Assembly (NCBI RefSeq): GCF_002899825.2
Contig: NZ_PPED02000001.1
Coordinates: 806,001 to 870,000 of the forward strand
Reading direction: 5' to 3'
DNA: 64,000 nucleotides
Origin: Chryseobacterium phosphatilyticum
Lineage (GTDB): Bacteria > Bacteroidota > Bacteroidia > Flavobacteriales > Weeksellaceae
Positions 35,491-44,847 of the stretch are shown one piece after another. The notes under the pieces are model-generated. The model was not told where the DNA came from, made no database searches, and worked only from the letters and a program-made list of their open reading frames with translations. A program made the translations under genes and the position numbers. The first letter of the stretch is position 1. Every line of letters starts with the position of its first letter.

Positions 35491-36705
35491 ATGGAGGAGA
35501 AAACTATTGTATGCATTTCGTGCTATTACAAGGGCTACGATTTCATGGACGAAATGAAGAAGCTTGGTAATAAAATAATCCTGGTAACATCAGAAAATCT
35601 TAAAGAAAAAAACTGGCCCTGGCATGCTATTGACGAAGTATTCTACATGCCGGAGCTAAAACCATCCGTCTGGAATCTCGATCATTTGATTCAGGGATTT
35701 TCCCACTTAATGAAAACGAGAAAGGTAAATGCAGTGGTTGCTCTTGATGATTATGATGTAGAAAAAGCTGCTCTGATCAGAGAAACATTCCGTATCCCGG
35801 GAATGGGACAGACGACACACCGATATTTCAGAGATAAACTGGCAATGCGACAAAAGGCTAAAGATTCAGGCATCAATGTTCCGGAATTCACAGCGGTTTT
35901 CAATGATGATGTGGTGAATGATTTCGCTGATAAAGTTCCCCCCCCATGGGTACTGAAGCCCCGATCAGAAGCTTCTGCATCTGGCATCAAGAAAATAACG
36001 TCCAAAGAACAGCTTCATGAAGCACTCGATATTCTTGGGGAGGAACGTCATCTTTTTTTATTGGAAAGTTTTAAACCCGGTGATGTCTATCATGTGGACA
36101 GCCTAACATTTAATAAAGAAATTGTATTCACTTCTTCTTCTCAATACCTGGCTCCTCCTATGCAGGTTTCCCATGAAGGCGGAGTGTTCAGATCAAAGAC
36201 ATTGGGTAGATATTCTGAGGAGTTTAAAGCCCTTGAAGAGATCAATGCCAAAGTACTTTCCAATTTCGGACTTATTAACGGAGCCACTCACACCGAGTTT
36301 ATCCGGGGGAAAGAAGATGGAAAATGGTATTTTCTGGAGACTTCCTCAAGAGTGGGAGGAGCACATATCCCTGATCTGGTAGAAGCATCAAGCAATATCA
36401 ATATCTGGAGGGAATGGGCAAAAATTGAAGATGCTCTTTTAAGAGGTAAACATTATTCCGTTTCACCACCTACAGGCTACTATTCAGGATTAATTGTTGC
36501 ATTAATCAAAGATAAAGAACCGGATTACAGTAGTTTTGAATGCGAAGAAGTGGTAAGGTTTCTTCCGATAGAGCATCATGTTGGTATTGTTTATAAATCC
36601 AATGATGCTACTGTCATTCAGGAAAAATTAGACTATGCTGCTGAAAAGATTCATGCCGAAATGCTCAACATTTTACCCCCAAAAAACAACAGACTAAGCA
36701 GTTAA
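35491..36705 (+). CDS. ATP-grasp ligase (biotin carboxylase / L-amino acid ligase-like)
   Basis: This 404-residue ATP-grasp enzyme is expected to join a carboxylate to an amine (or similar nucleophile) through an acyl-phosphate. The N-terminal Rossmann-like part is TIVCISCYYKGYDFMDEMKKLG, followed by ALDDYDVEKAALIRE. The ATP-grasp core has RDKLAMRQKAKDSGINVPEF, WVLKPRSEASASGIKKI (nucleotide-binding Lys), LLESFKPGDVYHVDSL and the metal-binding FIRGKEDGKWYFLETSSRVGG. First gene of the 35.5-41.9 kb operon. The ATG at 35491 is preferred; an upstream in-frame start (35422) lies inside the inverted repeat region. The substrate is unknown. Confidence 0.85.
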   Translation: MEEKTIVCISCYYKGYDFMDEMKKLGNKIILVTSENLKEKNWPWHAIDEVFYMPELKPSVWNLDHLIQGFSHLMKTRKVNAVVALDDYDVEKAALIRETFRIPGMGQTTHRYFRDKLAMRQKAKDSGINVPEFTAVFNDDVVNDFADKVPPPWVLKPRSEASASGIKKITSKEQLHEALDILGEERHLFLLESFKPGDVYHVDSLTFNKEIVFTSSSQYLAPPMQVSHEGGVFRSKTLGRYSEEFKALEEINAKVLSNFGLINGATHTEFIRGKEDGKWYFLETSSRVGGAHIPDLVEASSNINIWREWAKIEDALLRGKHYSVSPPTGYYSGLIVALIKDKEPDYSSFECEEVVRFLPIEHHVGIVYKSNDATVIQEKLDYAAEKIHAEMLNILPPKNNRLSS

Positions 36706-36733
36706 AATACAACCATTAAAGAAAAGTGAGTCA

Positions 36734-37447
36734 ATGCCACATATAGAACATACGGATTATTATTCAAATATACTGGGTACAAGCCTTAAAGTGGAAGTAA
36801 CCGGACACTACGGCCATCCCATTATTATGTTTCCCACTTCTCAGGGTCAGTATACTCAAAACCATGATTTTCATCTTAACGGGAGTATCAATTGGTTTGT
36901 GGAACAGGGAAAAGTAAAGCTTTATAATATTGAAACTATAGACAGCTGGAGTTTTTATGATAATACCATATCACCACAGCAAAGGATAAGAAATTATGAA
37001 AGATACGTCCAGTTTTTGATTAAAGAGTTTGTACCTTATATTCAGAAACTACACAAAACACATCGCGTAGCTGTTGCAGGAGCAAGTTTTGGAGGATACC
37101 ACGCTGCTAATTTTGCATTCAGGTTTCCTGATGTAGTATCTCATCTGTTATGTCTTTCAGGAGCTTTTAGTATAAGAAATTTCATGGACGGCTTTTCTGA
37201 TGATCTTGTTTATTTTAATTGCCCAAGAGAATTTATAAGAAATGATGAAGCCTGGAAATACAAGCACATGCATATTGTGCTAAGTACCTCTGATCAGGAT
37301 ATATGTAAAGACAAGAATATTGAAATGGCTGAAATTTTAAGGGTTAAAGGCATCAATTTCTGGTATGATGAAAGAAAATGGATCGGCCATGACTGGCCCT
37401 TGTGGAGAATGGTATTTCCAACATTTATAGGAGCGTATTTCTCCTAA
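36734..37447 (+). CDS. Alpha/beta hydrolase (esterase family)
   Basis: This 237-residue hydrolase of the putative-esterase fold (esterase D/S-formylglutathione hydrolase-like) has nucleophile S118 in VAGASFGGYHAAN, an oxyanion-type segment GHPIIMFPTSQGQY and a final His in IGHDWPLWR. It is cytoplasmic, with no signal. It lies 28 bases after the ATP-grasp gene and before a second ATP-grasp gene. In such a setting it could act as a thioesterase-like or amide/ester-cleaving partner; this is inference. Confidence 0.85.
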   Translation: MPHIEHTDYYSNILGTSLKVEVTGHYGHPIIMFPTSQGQYTQNHDFHLNGSINWFVEQGKVKLYNIETIDSWSFYDNTISPQQRIRNYERYVQFLIKEFVPYIQKLHKTHRVAVAGASFGGYHAANFAFRFPDVVSHLLCLSGAFSIRNFMDGFSDDLVYFNCPREFIRNDEAWKYKHMHIVLSTSDQDICKDKNIEMAEILRVKGINFWYDERKWIGHDWPLWRMVFPTFIGAYFS

Positions 37448-37568
37448 ATAACTGGCGAGGTAGTTTAAGAAATACTACAAGCAAAACTCTGGACTGAAAA
37501 TCATTTTTCGCCCATTGAGAGAATGATAAAAATAGAAAAAAATATACACCCATTAAAAAACAAAAATT

Positions 37569-38522
37569 ATGACAAAAAAAGTAGGAATTCTATTTGGTAT
37601 GGAGGATACGTTTCCCTGGGCATTTATTGATAAAGTAAATGAGTTGGGAGCCGGAGAAATTGTAGCTGAGCCTGTAAACATAGACAAGTTGGAACAAGGA
37701 GCAGATTATGGGTATGCTGTGATCATCGACAGAATTTCACAAGATGTTCCTTTTTACAGAGCCTATCTGAAAAATGCAGCACTGAATGGAACTTATGTCA
37801 TCAATAACCCGTTCTGGTGGAGTGCTGATGAAAAGTTTTTCAATAATGCCCTGATGTCAAAATTAGGAATTCCATTACCTAAAACGGTATTACTTCCCTC
37901 TCATGAAAGACCGGCCAATACTTCTGAAACGTCATTCAGAAATCTTAAGTTTCCACATGACTGGGAGTATATTTTCAATTATGTAGGTTTTCCGGCATAT
38001 ATGAAACCACATGACGGAGGCGGATGGAGAAATGTCTACAGGGTAGAAAATCCTGACGATCTTTGGAATAAACTGGGCGAAACAGAACAGCTGGTGATGA
38101 TGGTACAGGAAGAAATTATATTTGATGATTATTACAGAGTGTATTGCCTGGGCAGAAAATATGTTCACATCATGCCATATGAGCCCCGCAATGCTCCTCA
38201 CTTGAGGTATGCCACAACCCATAAGACTGAAGGTGAAGAATTGAAAAAGCTATTAAAGACCATTCATGATTATACCATAAAAATGAATGAAGCCTTGGGA
38301 TATGATTTCAATACGGTGGAGTTTGCAGTAAGAGACGGTATTCCGTATGCCATCGACTTCTGTAATCCGGCTCCGGATGCGGACAAAAATTCTGTAGGAG
38401 AAGAAAATTTTGCATGGATTATAGAACATGCTGCAAAGCTGGCTATTGAAAAAGCAAAAGAATACGTTCCGGGAAAAGCCAACATCGCCTGGGGAACCTT
38501 TGTGAAAGATTCAATACTATAA
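37569..38522 (+). CDS. ATP-grasp ligase (RimK/glutathione synthetase-like)
   Basis: The 317 residues have an N-terminal pre-ATP-grasp domain (VGILFGMEDTFPWAFIDKVNELG; NPFWWSADEKFFNNALMSKLGIPLPKT) and an ATP-grasp core: FPAYMKPHDGGGWRNVYRV (phosphate-binding glycine loop), LVMMVQEEIIFDDYYRVYCLG, and FAVRDGIPYAIDFCNPAPDAD (metal-binding Asp/Asn). RimK-like enzymes ligate amino acids onto a carboxylate. It is third in the operon; 121 bases precede it and the GCS2 gene follows after 30. The substrate is unknown. Confidence 0.85.
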   Translation: MTKKVGILFGMEDTFPWAFIDKVNELGAGEIVAEPVNIDKLEQGADYGYAVIIDRISQDVPFYRAYLKNAALNGTYVINNPFWWSADEKFFNNALMSKLGIPLPKTVLLPSHERPANTSETSFRNLKFPHDWEYIFNYVGFPAYMKPHDGGGWRNVYRVENPDDLWNKLGETEQLVMMVQEEIIFDDYYRVYCLGRKYVHIMPYEPRNAPHLRYATTHKTEGEELKKLLKTIHDYTIKMNEALGYDFNTVEFAVRDGIPYAIDFCNPAPDADKNSVGEENFAWIIEHAAKLAIEKAKEYVPGKANIAWGTFVKDSIL

Positions 38523-38552
38523 AATTCAAAAAAAATAAAAAAACACAAGACA

Positions 38553-39671
38553 ATGCATCAGTTTACTATTGGAATCGAAGAAGAATATCAGATCATTGAT
38601 GTCGAAAGCAGAGATCTTATTTCTCATGTTTCCAAAATCATTGAAGGTGGAAAAGCCGTTTTAAGTGAAAATTTAAAACACGAAATGCATGAATCCATGA
38701 TTGAAATGGAGACAGGCATCTGCCAGAACATTCAGGAAGCAAGAGCAGAATTAACAAATTTAAGACGCCACTTAATCAATACAGCTCATGAACAAGGTTT
38801 ACGGGTATCCGGAGGTGGAACACACCCGTTCTCACACTGGTCTGATAACACCATCACACAGGGAGAACGATACATTAAAATCGTAGATGACATGGGAGAC
38901 GTTGCCCGTGAAAACCTTATTTTCGGACTCCACGTACATATCGGAATTCCCAATCGTGAAGAAGGGGTAAGAATTCAAAATGTGATGCGTTATTTCTTGC
39001 CTCACGTCTATGCCCTTTCTACTAATTCTCCATTTTGGATTGGAAGATATACCGGATTTAAATCATACAGACAGGAGATTTTTGTAAAATTTCCAAGAAC
39101 GGGTATTCCAAGTTATTTCAACTCTTTGGCAGAATTTGACAGCTATGTAGATCTCCTGATAAAAACAGGTACTATTGATAATGCCAAAAAAATATGGTGG
39201 GATCTACGGGTACACCCATTCTACCCTACTATTGAATTCAGGATCTGCGATATGCCATTAAGAATTGACGAAACCGTGTGCCTGGCTGCTATTATGCAAA
39301 GCCTGGTGGCAAAAATCTATAAATTGCATCAGCAAAACCTGAGCTTTAGAAGCTACCGAAGACTGCTATTGAACGAGAACAAATGGCGTGCTTCCAAAAG
39401 TGGCATTGAGGCTCATCTTATCGATTTTGGCAAAGAAGAATCGGTTCCTTACCCTTATCTGTTAAAAGAACTATTAGAGTTTATTGATGATGTTGTAGAC
39501 GAACTGGGATGCAGAGAAGAAGTAGAATATGCCTGGAAAATTTTAGAAAACGGAACCGGCGCAGACCGCCAGCTTCAAATTTTTAAAGAAACCGGAGATC
39601 TCACGAAAGTAGTAGATTATATGATTTCGGAAACGGAATACGGTATAACTCATGGTGAACCCGCTTCATAA
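38553..39671 (+). CDS. YbdK-type carboxylate-amine ligase (glutamate-cysteine ligase 2 family)
   Basis: These 372 residues belong to the GCS2 family (glutamine-synthetase-like fold), which activates a gamma- or alpha-carboxylate with ATP and couples it to an amine. The diagnostic start FTIGIEEEYQIID (metal-binding Glu cluster) is followed by EMETGICQNIQEARAEL, SGGGTHPFSHW, LHVHIGIPNREEGV, LSTNSPFWIGRYTGFKSYRQ and VHPFYPTIEFRICDMP. It lies between an ATP-grasp gene and a glutamine amidotransferase, spaced by 30 and 33 bases. YbdK itself has only weak Glu-Cys ligase activity, so the natural substrate is open. Confidence 0.92.
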   Translation: MHQFTIGIEEEYQIIDVESRDLISHVSKIIEGGKAVLSENLKHEMHESMIEMETGICQNIQEARAELTNLRRHLINTAHEQGLRVSGGGTHPFSHWSDNTITQGERYIKIVDDMGDVARENLIFGLHVHIGIPNREEGVRIQNVMRYFLPHVYALSTNSPFWIGRYTGFKSYRQEIFVKFPRTGIPSYFNSLAEFDSYVDLLIKTGTIDNAKKIWWDLRVHPFYPTIEFRICDMPLRIDETVCLAAIMQSLVAKIYKLHQQNLSFRSYRRLLLNENKWRASKSGIEAHLIDFGKEESVPYPYLLKELLEFIDDVVDELGCREEVEYAWKILENGTGADRQLQIFKETGDLTKVVDYMISETEYGITHGEPAS

Positions 39672-39704
39672 TATTTTTGATACCTTTACACAAAATATGA
39701 TGCA

Positions 39705-40538
39705 ATGAAAGATATTCGAATTGCTCTGCTGGACATGAACAACAATCATGTAAATCAGGGCTTTAGAAATATTAAAGAGATTTCTGAGACATTTCAGCAG
39801 AACTCTGAAGAAAATGTAATAATCAAGACATTTGATGTGAGATTTAAGGATGAAATGCCGGAAATCGGAGATTTTGATATTTTTATTTCTTCAGGTGGGC
39901 CTGGTACTCCACACAGGGAGGGCCTTCAGTGGGAGGACAGGTTTGCCAATTTTTTAGATGCCGTTTTCGAACACAACAGATATCATGAAAATAAAAAATA
40001 TCTTTTCCTCATCTGTCACTCATTCCAATTGGCTAGTATTCATTGGAAACTAGGTAATGTTTGTAAAAGGAAATCTTATTCTTTTGGAGTAATGCCGATT
40101 CATAAAACCGGGAAAGGCAAAGAAGAATTTTTACTTAAAAATCTTCAGGATCCCTTTTATGCTGTTGATTCAAGAGCATATCAGTTTATTGAACCTGATT
40201 TGGATCGTTTTGAAGAACTGGGGATGGAAATTATGGCCATAGAAAAATTCAGACCTCACATTAATTTGGAAAGAGCAATAATGGCTGTTCGTTTTTCAGA
40301 AGAAATTTTCGGAACTCAGTTTCACCCGGAAGCGAGTCCTGAAGCATTAATCGAAAACCTGAAGGATGATAAAAACAGAGAAGCAATGATTGAAAATTTC
40401 GGAATGGAAAAATACCTTGAAACGATGGACAGAATCGATGATGAAGACAAAATTATTCTTACGAGAAACCAGATTCTTCCGAGATTTCTTCAGTTTGCAA
40501 AAAAAAACATATTGAAAGAAGCTGAATCTTTAGCTTAA
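39705..40538 (+). CDS. Class I glutamine amidotransferase-like protein (GMP synthase-type)
   Basis: These 277 residues have a GATase1 fold: FDIFISSGGPGTPHREGLQWED, nucleophile C104 in YLFLICHSFQLA and catalytic H207/E209 in FGTQFHPEAS. Complete triads of this type either deliver ammonia to a partner synthetase or cleave gamma-glutamyl bonds (as PuuD does). The C-terminal 60 residues are an extra acidic helix-rich region. Neighbouring ligases make a role in removing a gamma-glutamyl protecting group or in amidation plausible. The sequence cannot decide between these. Confidence 0.88.
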   Translation: MKDIRIALLDMNNNHVNQGFRNIKEISETFQQNSEENVIIKTFDVRFKDEMPEIGDFDIFISSGGPGTPHREGLQWEDRFANFLDAVFEHNRYHENKKYLFLICHSFQLASIHWKLGNVCKRKSYSFGVMPIHKTGKGKEEFLLKNLQDPFYAVDSRAYQFIEPDLDRFEELGMEIMAIEKFRPHINLERAIMAVRFSEEIFGTQFHPEASPEALIENLKDDKNREAMIENFGMEKYLETMDRIDDEDKIILTRNQILPRFLQFAKKNILKEAESLA

Positions 40539-40571
40539 AAAATAAACAACAAATCAAAGATTCGACGAAGT

Positions 40572-40695
40572 CAAAAGTCACAAAAGCCTGACACCTGGAT
40601 TCTTATTACGTTATCAGCTGTTTGAAAATCATTGATTTTCCACTTATGTGAATCTTACATAGATTTAAAAGGTAAAAAATCTTTTGTGACTTTTG
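40572..40695. repeat. Inverted-repeat element (CAAAAGTCACAAAAG)
   Basis: CAAAAGTCACAAAAG (40572-40586) and its exact reverse complement CTTTTGTGACTTTTG (40681-40695) flank 94 bases. I recall the CTTTTGTGACTTTTG motif as dispersed between genes in Chryseobacterium. It splits the amidoligase operon between the amidotransferase and the last ligase-like gene. Confidence 0.6.
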
Positions 40696-40760
40696 TAGTT
40701 TAATCTAAAAATTACAAATCGGGCAAATGCTCGATTTTTTACCATCACAAAGAAAAAAAT

Positions 40761-41945
40761 ATGATCCCAAAATACAGAAAACAGTTCAATCAGGAGTTTT
40801 CACAAGAAAAATACCAGCAACTTAAAAATATTTTACAACAAAAAAGCGGTGTAGAGCCTGGCTTCAGAATTTCAGAAAGTCCAATTTTTCTTACTAAGGA
40901 GTTTGAGACCAAACTTATTGAAGCAAGTGAAAGTATTATCAGTCAGATTAAAGCACTTCCATCAGAAGTACTTCAAAAAGCTGTTCCTCATAATTGCAAA
41001 GTTCCCAATGATACTGATCAGCCTCATTTCTTCACCATAGATTTTGGCGTCTGTAAAAGTGAGAATGGAGAAATTGAACCTCAGTTAATCGAACTTCAGG
41101 CGTTTCCTTCATTATATGCATTCCAGAAAACATTTGAAAATACATTTTGCGAAGTCTATCCTTTCCTTTCGGAGATCCGTAACCCCATGCCTCAGGAGAC
41201 TTTTAGAAACTACCTGAAAGAATTAATCGTTGGGGATGAAAATCCGGAAAATGTAATTCTTCTTGAGATCTTTCCTGAAAAACAAAAAACAGCTATTGAT
41301 TTTGCTTTGACTGAGCAGTTGCTTGGAATAAAGACCGTTTGCCTTACAAAAGTAAAAAAAGAAGGAAAGAAACTGTTTTACAGCAACGATAACCAATTGA
41401 TTGAAATTAAAAGGATCTACAACCGCATCATCTTTGATGACTTAGATAATATTCCTGATTTGAAAACCGAATTTGATTTCCGTGAAGAAGTTGATGTAAA
41501 ATGGATCACTCATCCCAATTGGTTTTTTAAAATTTCGAAATTTCTTCTCCCCTTATTAACTCATCAATTCGTTCCGAAAAGCTATTTTCTGAATGAATTT
41601 CCGGAACAAGAAAACCTTGAAAATTTTGTATTAAAACCCCTATTTTCATTTGCAGGAAGTGGGGTCAACCTTAACCCTACCAAGGAAATTACAGATTCTA
41701 TTCACGATAAAGAAAACTATATTTTACAGAGAAAGGTATCGTATGAACCTATTTTTGAAGACATCAACGGAGAGTTTTCAAAAGCAGAAATCCGTTTGCT
41801 ATATATCTGGAGAGAAAATGATGATCGTCCTATTCTACTGGAAAACCTTGGAAGAATGACCAAAGCCGCGATGGTAAATGTAGACTTTAATAAAAAGGAT
41901 GCCATCTGGATTGGGAGTTCGAATGCTTTTTTTGCAGAAAAATAG
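40761..41945 (+). CDS. ATP-grasp-like protein of unknown function, 394 aa
   Basis: The protein has an ATP-grasp-type C-terminal half: NFVLKPLFSFAGSGVNLNP (nucleotide-binding Lys and glycine loop), YILQRKVSYEPIF, and EIRLLYIWRENDDRPILLENLGRMTKAAMVNVDF. The N-terminal half has FFTIDFGVCKSENGEIEPQLIELQAFPSLYAFQ, where the acidic pair could bind metal; the order hints at a rearranged (circularly permuted-like) ATP-grasp. It lies 222 bases after the amidotransferase across a repeat element and before a bidirectional terminator. It is probably the third ligase of the system; I cannot name a family with certainty. Confidence 0.7.
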   Translation: MIPKYRKQFNQEFSQEKYQQLKNILQQKSGVEPGFRISESPIFLTKEFETKLIEASESIISQIKALPSEVLQKAVPHNCKVPNDTDQPHFFTIDFGVCKSENGEIEPQLIELQAFPSLYAFQKTFENTFCEVYPFLSEIRNPMPQETFRNYLKELIVGDENPENVILLEIFPEKQKTAIDFALTEQLLGIKTVCLTKVKKEGKKLFYSNDNQLIEIKRIYNRIIFDDLDNIPDLKTEFDFREEVDVKWITHPNWFFKISKFLLPLLTHQFVPKSYFLNEFPEQENLENFVLKPLFSFAGSGVNLNPTKEITDSIHDKENYILQRKVSYEPIFEDINGEFSKAEIRLLYIWRENDDRPILLENLGRMTKAAMVNVDFNKKDAIWIGSSNAFFAEK

Positions 41946-42024
41946 CTTAATTTACTATCAGGTATGAATTCCTTATTGGCAAAAATGAATAAGATTCAAA
42001 ACCTCTGGGAAAACTTATAAAAAC

Positions 42025-42054
42025 AAAAGACCTTCGAAATTCCGAAGGTCTTTT
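42025..42054. terminator. Bidirectional terminator between the ligase operon and cphA
   Basis: A perfect 12-bp stem (AAAAGACCTTCG / CGAAGGTCTTTT) with loop AAATTC has A-run and T-run flanks. It lies between convergent genes ending at 41945 (+) and 42070 (-). Confidence 0.85.
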
Positions 42055-42069
42055 TATTAAAAATATTGA

Positions 42070-44697
42070 TTAATTCTTATCATCTTCCAGCAGCTCTCTT
42101 GCCTGATATTCCTGAACAAGATCAATCGCGTTGGAAATCACATCACTCAAGGCTGTAATGAAAGTCCCTTCCTCGGCCATTCCCATAGCATGTTTTAATG
42201 CTTCGATTTCCTTAGGAATGATCTCATAACTGACATCTTTTCCTGAGGCCTGCATTCCTTCGATAATCAATCCGTTGATTTCCTCTTCGGTCCTGCCTCG
42301 AAGGTGTTTTTCATTTCTGATTATGATATGATCAAACATTCTTCCAGCAATTTTGCCACATTCCTTGATATCATTATCCCGTCTGTCACCCACACCGGAA
42401 ATAATCCCTATTTTTTTGGAAGACTCTACATTTTTCAGATAGTCTTCAATGGCTTCATAGCCCGAAGGATTATGGGCAAAGTCAATCAGAACCTTAAAGT
42501 TTTTAAATTTAAACACATTCAGCCTTCCCGGGGTAAGCTGGGCACTCGGAATAAAAGTTCTCAAAGAATTGGAAATATCTTCAATACCAAATCCATAAAG
42601 ATAACTTGCCAGACTGGCCGCCAATACATTTTCAATCATAAATCTGGCCTTGCCTTCCATGGTAATCGGGAAATCTTTAGCTTTTCCAATCCTGATTTTC
42701 CAATCTCCTTTCTTGATGGTAACGAAACCTTCTTCATACACACAGGTGATTTTTCCTTCCTTTGCATATTTTACAATATGAGGATTATTTTCATCCATAC
42801 TGAAAATGGCAACATTGCAATCAAGATCATTCACAATTTTCATGGAATATTCATTATCCGCGTTCAGTACACTCCAACCACTTTTCTTTACACTGTCCAG
42901 AACGACCCTTTTTACTTTGGTAAGATCTTTTAAGCTGTGAATATCATTCATTCCCAGATGATCTTCTTCAATATTGGTTAAAACACCGATATCACATTGT
43001 GAAAAGCCCAGTCCGGAACGTAGAATCCCTCCTCTTGCTGTTTCAAGGACTGCAAATTCTACCGTAGGATCTTTCAGAATAAATTCCGCGGAAAGGGGCC
43101 CTGTAGTATCTCCTTTAGACAGCATTGTATTCTGAATATAAATTCCGTCTGAAGTGGTAAAGCCTACTCTATATCCATTGCTTTTGACAATATGCGAGAT
43201 CAACCTTGTTGTCGTTGTTTTTCCATTAGTTCCGGTAACAGCAATAATTGGAATAGTAAAAGGTTTTCCCTGTGGATAAAGCATATCTACTATGGGAGCA
43301 GCAACATTCCTTGGTAGTCCTTCGCTCGGTGCGAGATGCATCCTGAAACCAGGCGCTGCATTGACTTCGATAATTGCGCCCCCGCTTTCTTTTAAGGGTT
43401 GGGTTAGGTTTTCGGCCATAATATCAATACCACAAACATCCAGACCAATGATCTTGGAAATTCTTTCTGCCATGGTGATATTTTCCGGATGAATCATATC
43501 GGTAACATCAATCGAAGTTCCTCCGGTAGAAAGATTAGCCGTTGATTTCAGATAGACGACCTCTCCTTTTTGAGGAATAGTTTCCAAAGTATAGTGAAGT
43601 TTTTCAAGAAGCTCTGTGGTATCTTTATCCACTTCAATTTCCGTGAGGACATTTTCATGACCATATCCCCGTCTCGGATCTTTATTTTCCTTGTCGATAA
43701 GTTGTTGGATGTTCAGTTCCCCATCCCCAACAATATGGGCAGGAACTCTTCTTGCAGCGGCAACCATTTTATTATCAATGACCAGAACTCTGAAATCATA
43801 CCCTGTTATATATTTTTCAACAATTACCTTCCGCGAATATTTTTGGGCATGTTCCATACCTGTTTTAGCCGCATCCCAATCATTGACATTAATAGACGAA
43901 CCTTTTCCGTGGTTTCCGTCCAATGGTTTCAATACAATGGGATACCCAATTTTTCTGATTACAGCTTCCAATCCTTCTTCATCCACAATGAGATCACCAA
44001 TGGGAACCGGAATAGCCGCATCATGAAGCATTTTTTTTGTTAACTCTTTATTACAAGCGATATCCACTGCAATAGAACTCGTTTTCCCGGTTATAGTGGC
44101 CTGAAAACGTTGCTGATTGATACCATATCCCAACTGTACCAGAGAATTTGTACCTAGTCTTATCCATGGGATTTTTCTGGAAGCCGCTTCTTCGACAATA
44201 CTTCCGGTTGAAGGACCGAGGCGAACACGCTCTCTGATCTCTTTCAGTTTATGAATACATGCATTAATATCATACTCTTTTCCTTCAATTAATGCTTCTG
44301 AAATTTTCACAGCTTCTTCTGCTGCATAAACTCCTGCATTTTCTTCAATATAGTTGAATACTACGTTATACACTCCCGGTGTTTTGGTCTCTCTGGTTCT
44401 TCCGAAACCTACATCCATACCGGCAAGGGTCTGAATTTCCAATGCAATATGCTCAATGACATGCCCCATCCAGGTTCCTGTTTCCACTCTATGGAAAAAA
44501 CCACCTTCTACTCCTTCTGAGCATCTGTGGGTAATTAATGAGGGGATCAATTTTTCAATTCTTTCCCGGAATCCTTCAATCTTATTGGTAGGATAATTTT
44601 CCATTTCCTCAAGGTCCAACCTCATCTGTATCAGCTTCTTTCTTCTGATGCTCCAGATGTTAGGACCACGTAGTGCCTGAATCTTTTCAATTTTCAT
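42070..44697 (-). CDS. cphA: Cyanophycin synthetase
   Basis: The 875 residues match CphA1, which builds multi-L-arginyl-poly-L-aspartate from Asp and Arg with ATP, without ribosome or template. Three parts are visible: an N-terminal domain (1-160), an ATP-grasp domain (about 165-480; GPSTGSIVEEAASRKIPWIRLG, YPIVLKPLDGNHGKGSS, IIEVNAAPGFRMHLAPSEG) that adds Asp, and a Mur-ligase-like domain with P-loop VTGTNGKTTTT (about 487-497) and DFAHNPSGYEAI that adds Arg. The usual length is 870-900. The cyanophycinase gene is divergent from it. A -7 element (44742..44749) lies 45 bases before the ATG. Confidence 0.96.
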   Translation of the reverse strand: MKIEKIQALRGPNIWSIRRKKLIQMRLDLEEMENYPTNKIEGFRERIEKLIPSLITHRCSEGVEGGFFHRVETGTWMGHVIEHIALEIQTLAGMDVGFGRTRETKTPGVYNVVFNYIEENAGVYAAEEAVKISEALIEGKEYDINACIHKLKEIRERVRLGPSTGSIVEEAASRKIPWIRLGTNSLVQLGYGINQQRFQATITGKTSSIAVDIACNKELTKKMLHDAAIPVPIGDLIVDEEGLEAVIRKIGYPIVLKPLDGNHGKGSSINVNDWDAAKTGMEHAQKYSRKVIVEKYITGYDFRVLVIDNKMVAAARRVPAHIVGDGELNIQQLIDKENKDPRRGYGHENVLTEIEVDKDTTELLEKLHYTLETIPQKGEVVYLKSTANLSTGGTSIDVTDMIHPENITMAERISKIIGLDVCGIDIMAENLTQPLKESGGAIIEVNAAPGFRMHLAPSEGLPRNVAAPIVDMLYPQGKPFTIPIIAVTGTNGKTTTTRLISHIVKSNGYRVGFTTSDGIYIQNTMLSKGDTTGPLSAEFILKDPTVEFAVLETARGGILRSGLGFSQCDIGVLTNIEEDHLGMNDIHSLKDLTKVKRVVLDSVKKSGWSVLNADNEYSMKIVNDLDCNVAIFSMDENNPHIVKYAKEGKITCVYEEGFVTIKKGDWKIRIGKAKDFPITMEGKARFMIENVLAASLASYLYGFGIEDISNSLRTFIPSAQLTPGRLNVFKFKNFKVLIDFAHNPSGYEAIEDYLKNVESSKKIGIISGVGDRRDNDIKECGKIAGRMFDHIIIRNEKHLRGRTEEEINGLIIEGMQASGKDVSYEIIPKEIEALKHAMGMAEEGTFITALSDVISNAIDLVQEYQARELLEDDKN

Positions 44698-44741
44698 AGT
44701 CTATTGGCATTTTAACAGTTAACAATAACTCCTTTTATAGC

Positions 44742-44749
44742 CAAAGATA
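44742..44749 (-). promoter_or_regulatory. Bacteroidetes -7 element for cphA
   Basis: The minus strand reads TATCTTTG (TAnnTTTG). The predicted leader is under 40 bases. No partner TTTG is seen. Confidence 0.35.
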
Positions 44750-44847
44750 ATGTAAAACCCTAAACGAAACTATACCACATTTAAAGATTTATTAAAAAAA
44801 AATTAATTTTAATTAACATTTCTAAATCACTAAAAATCAAGTAAAGA

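Noticed and set aside
43570-44043. 157-codon plus-strand frame antisense to cphA
   Set aside because: It lies entirely inside the coding strand complement of cphA, has no recognisable motif and a codon pattern that mirrors cphA's third positions.
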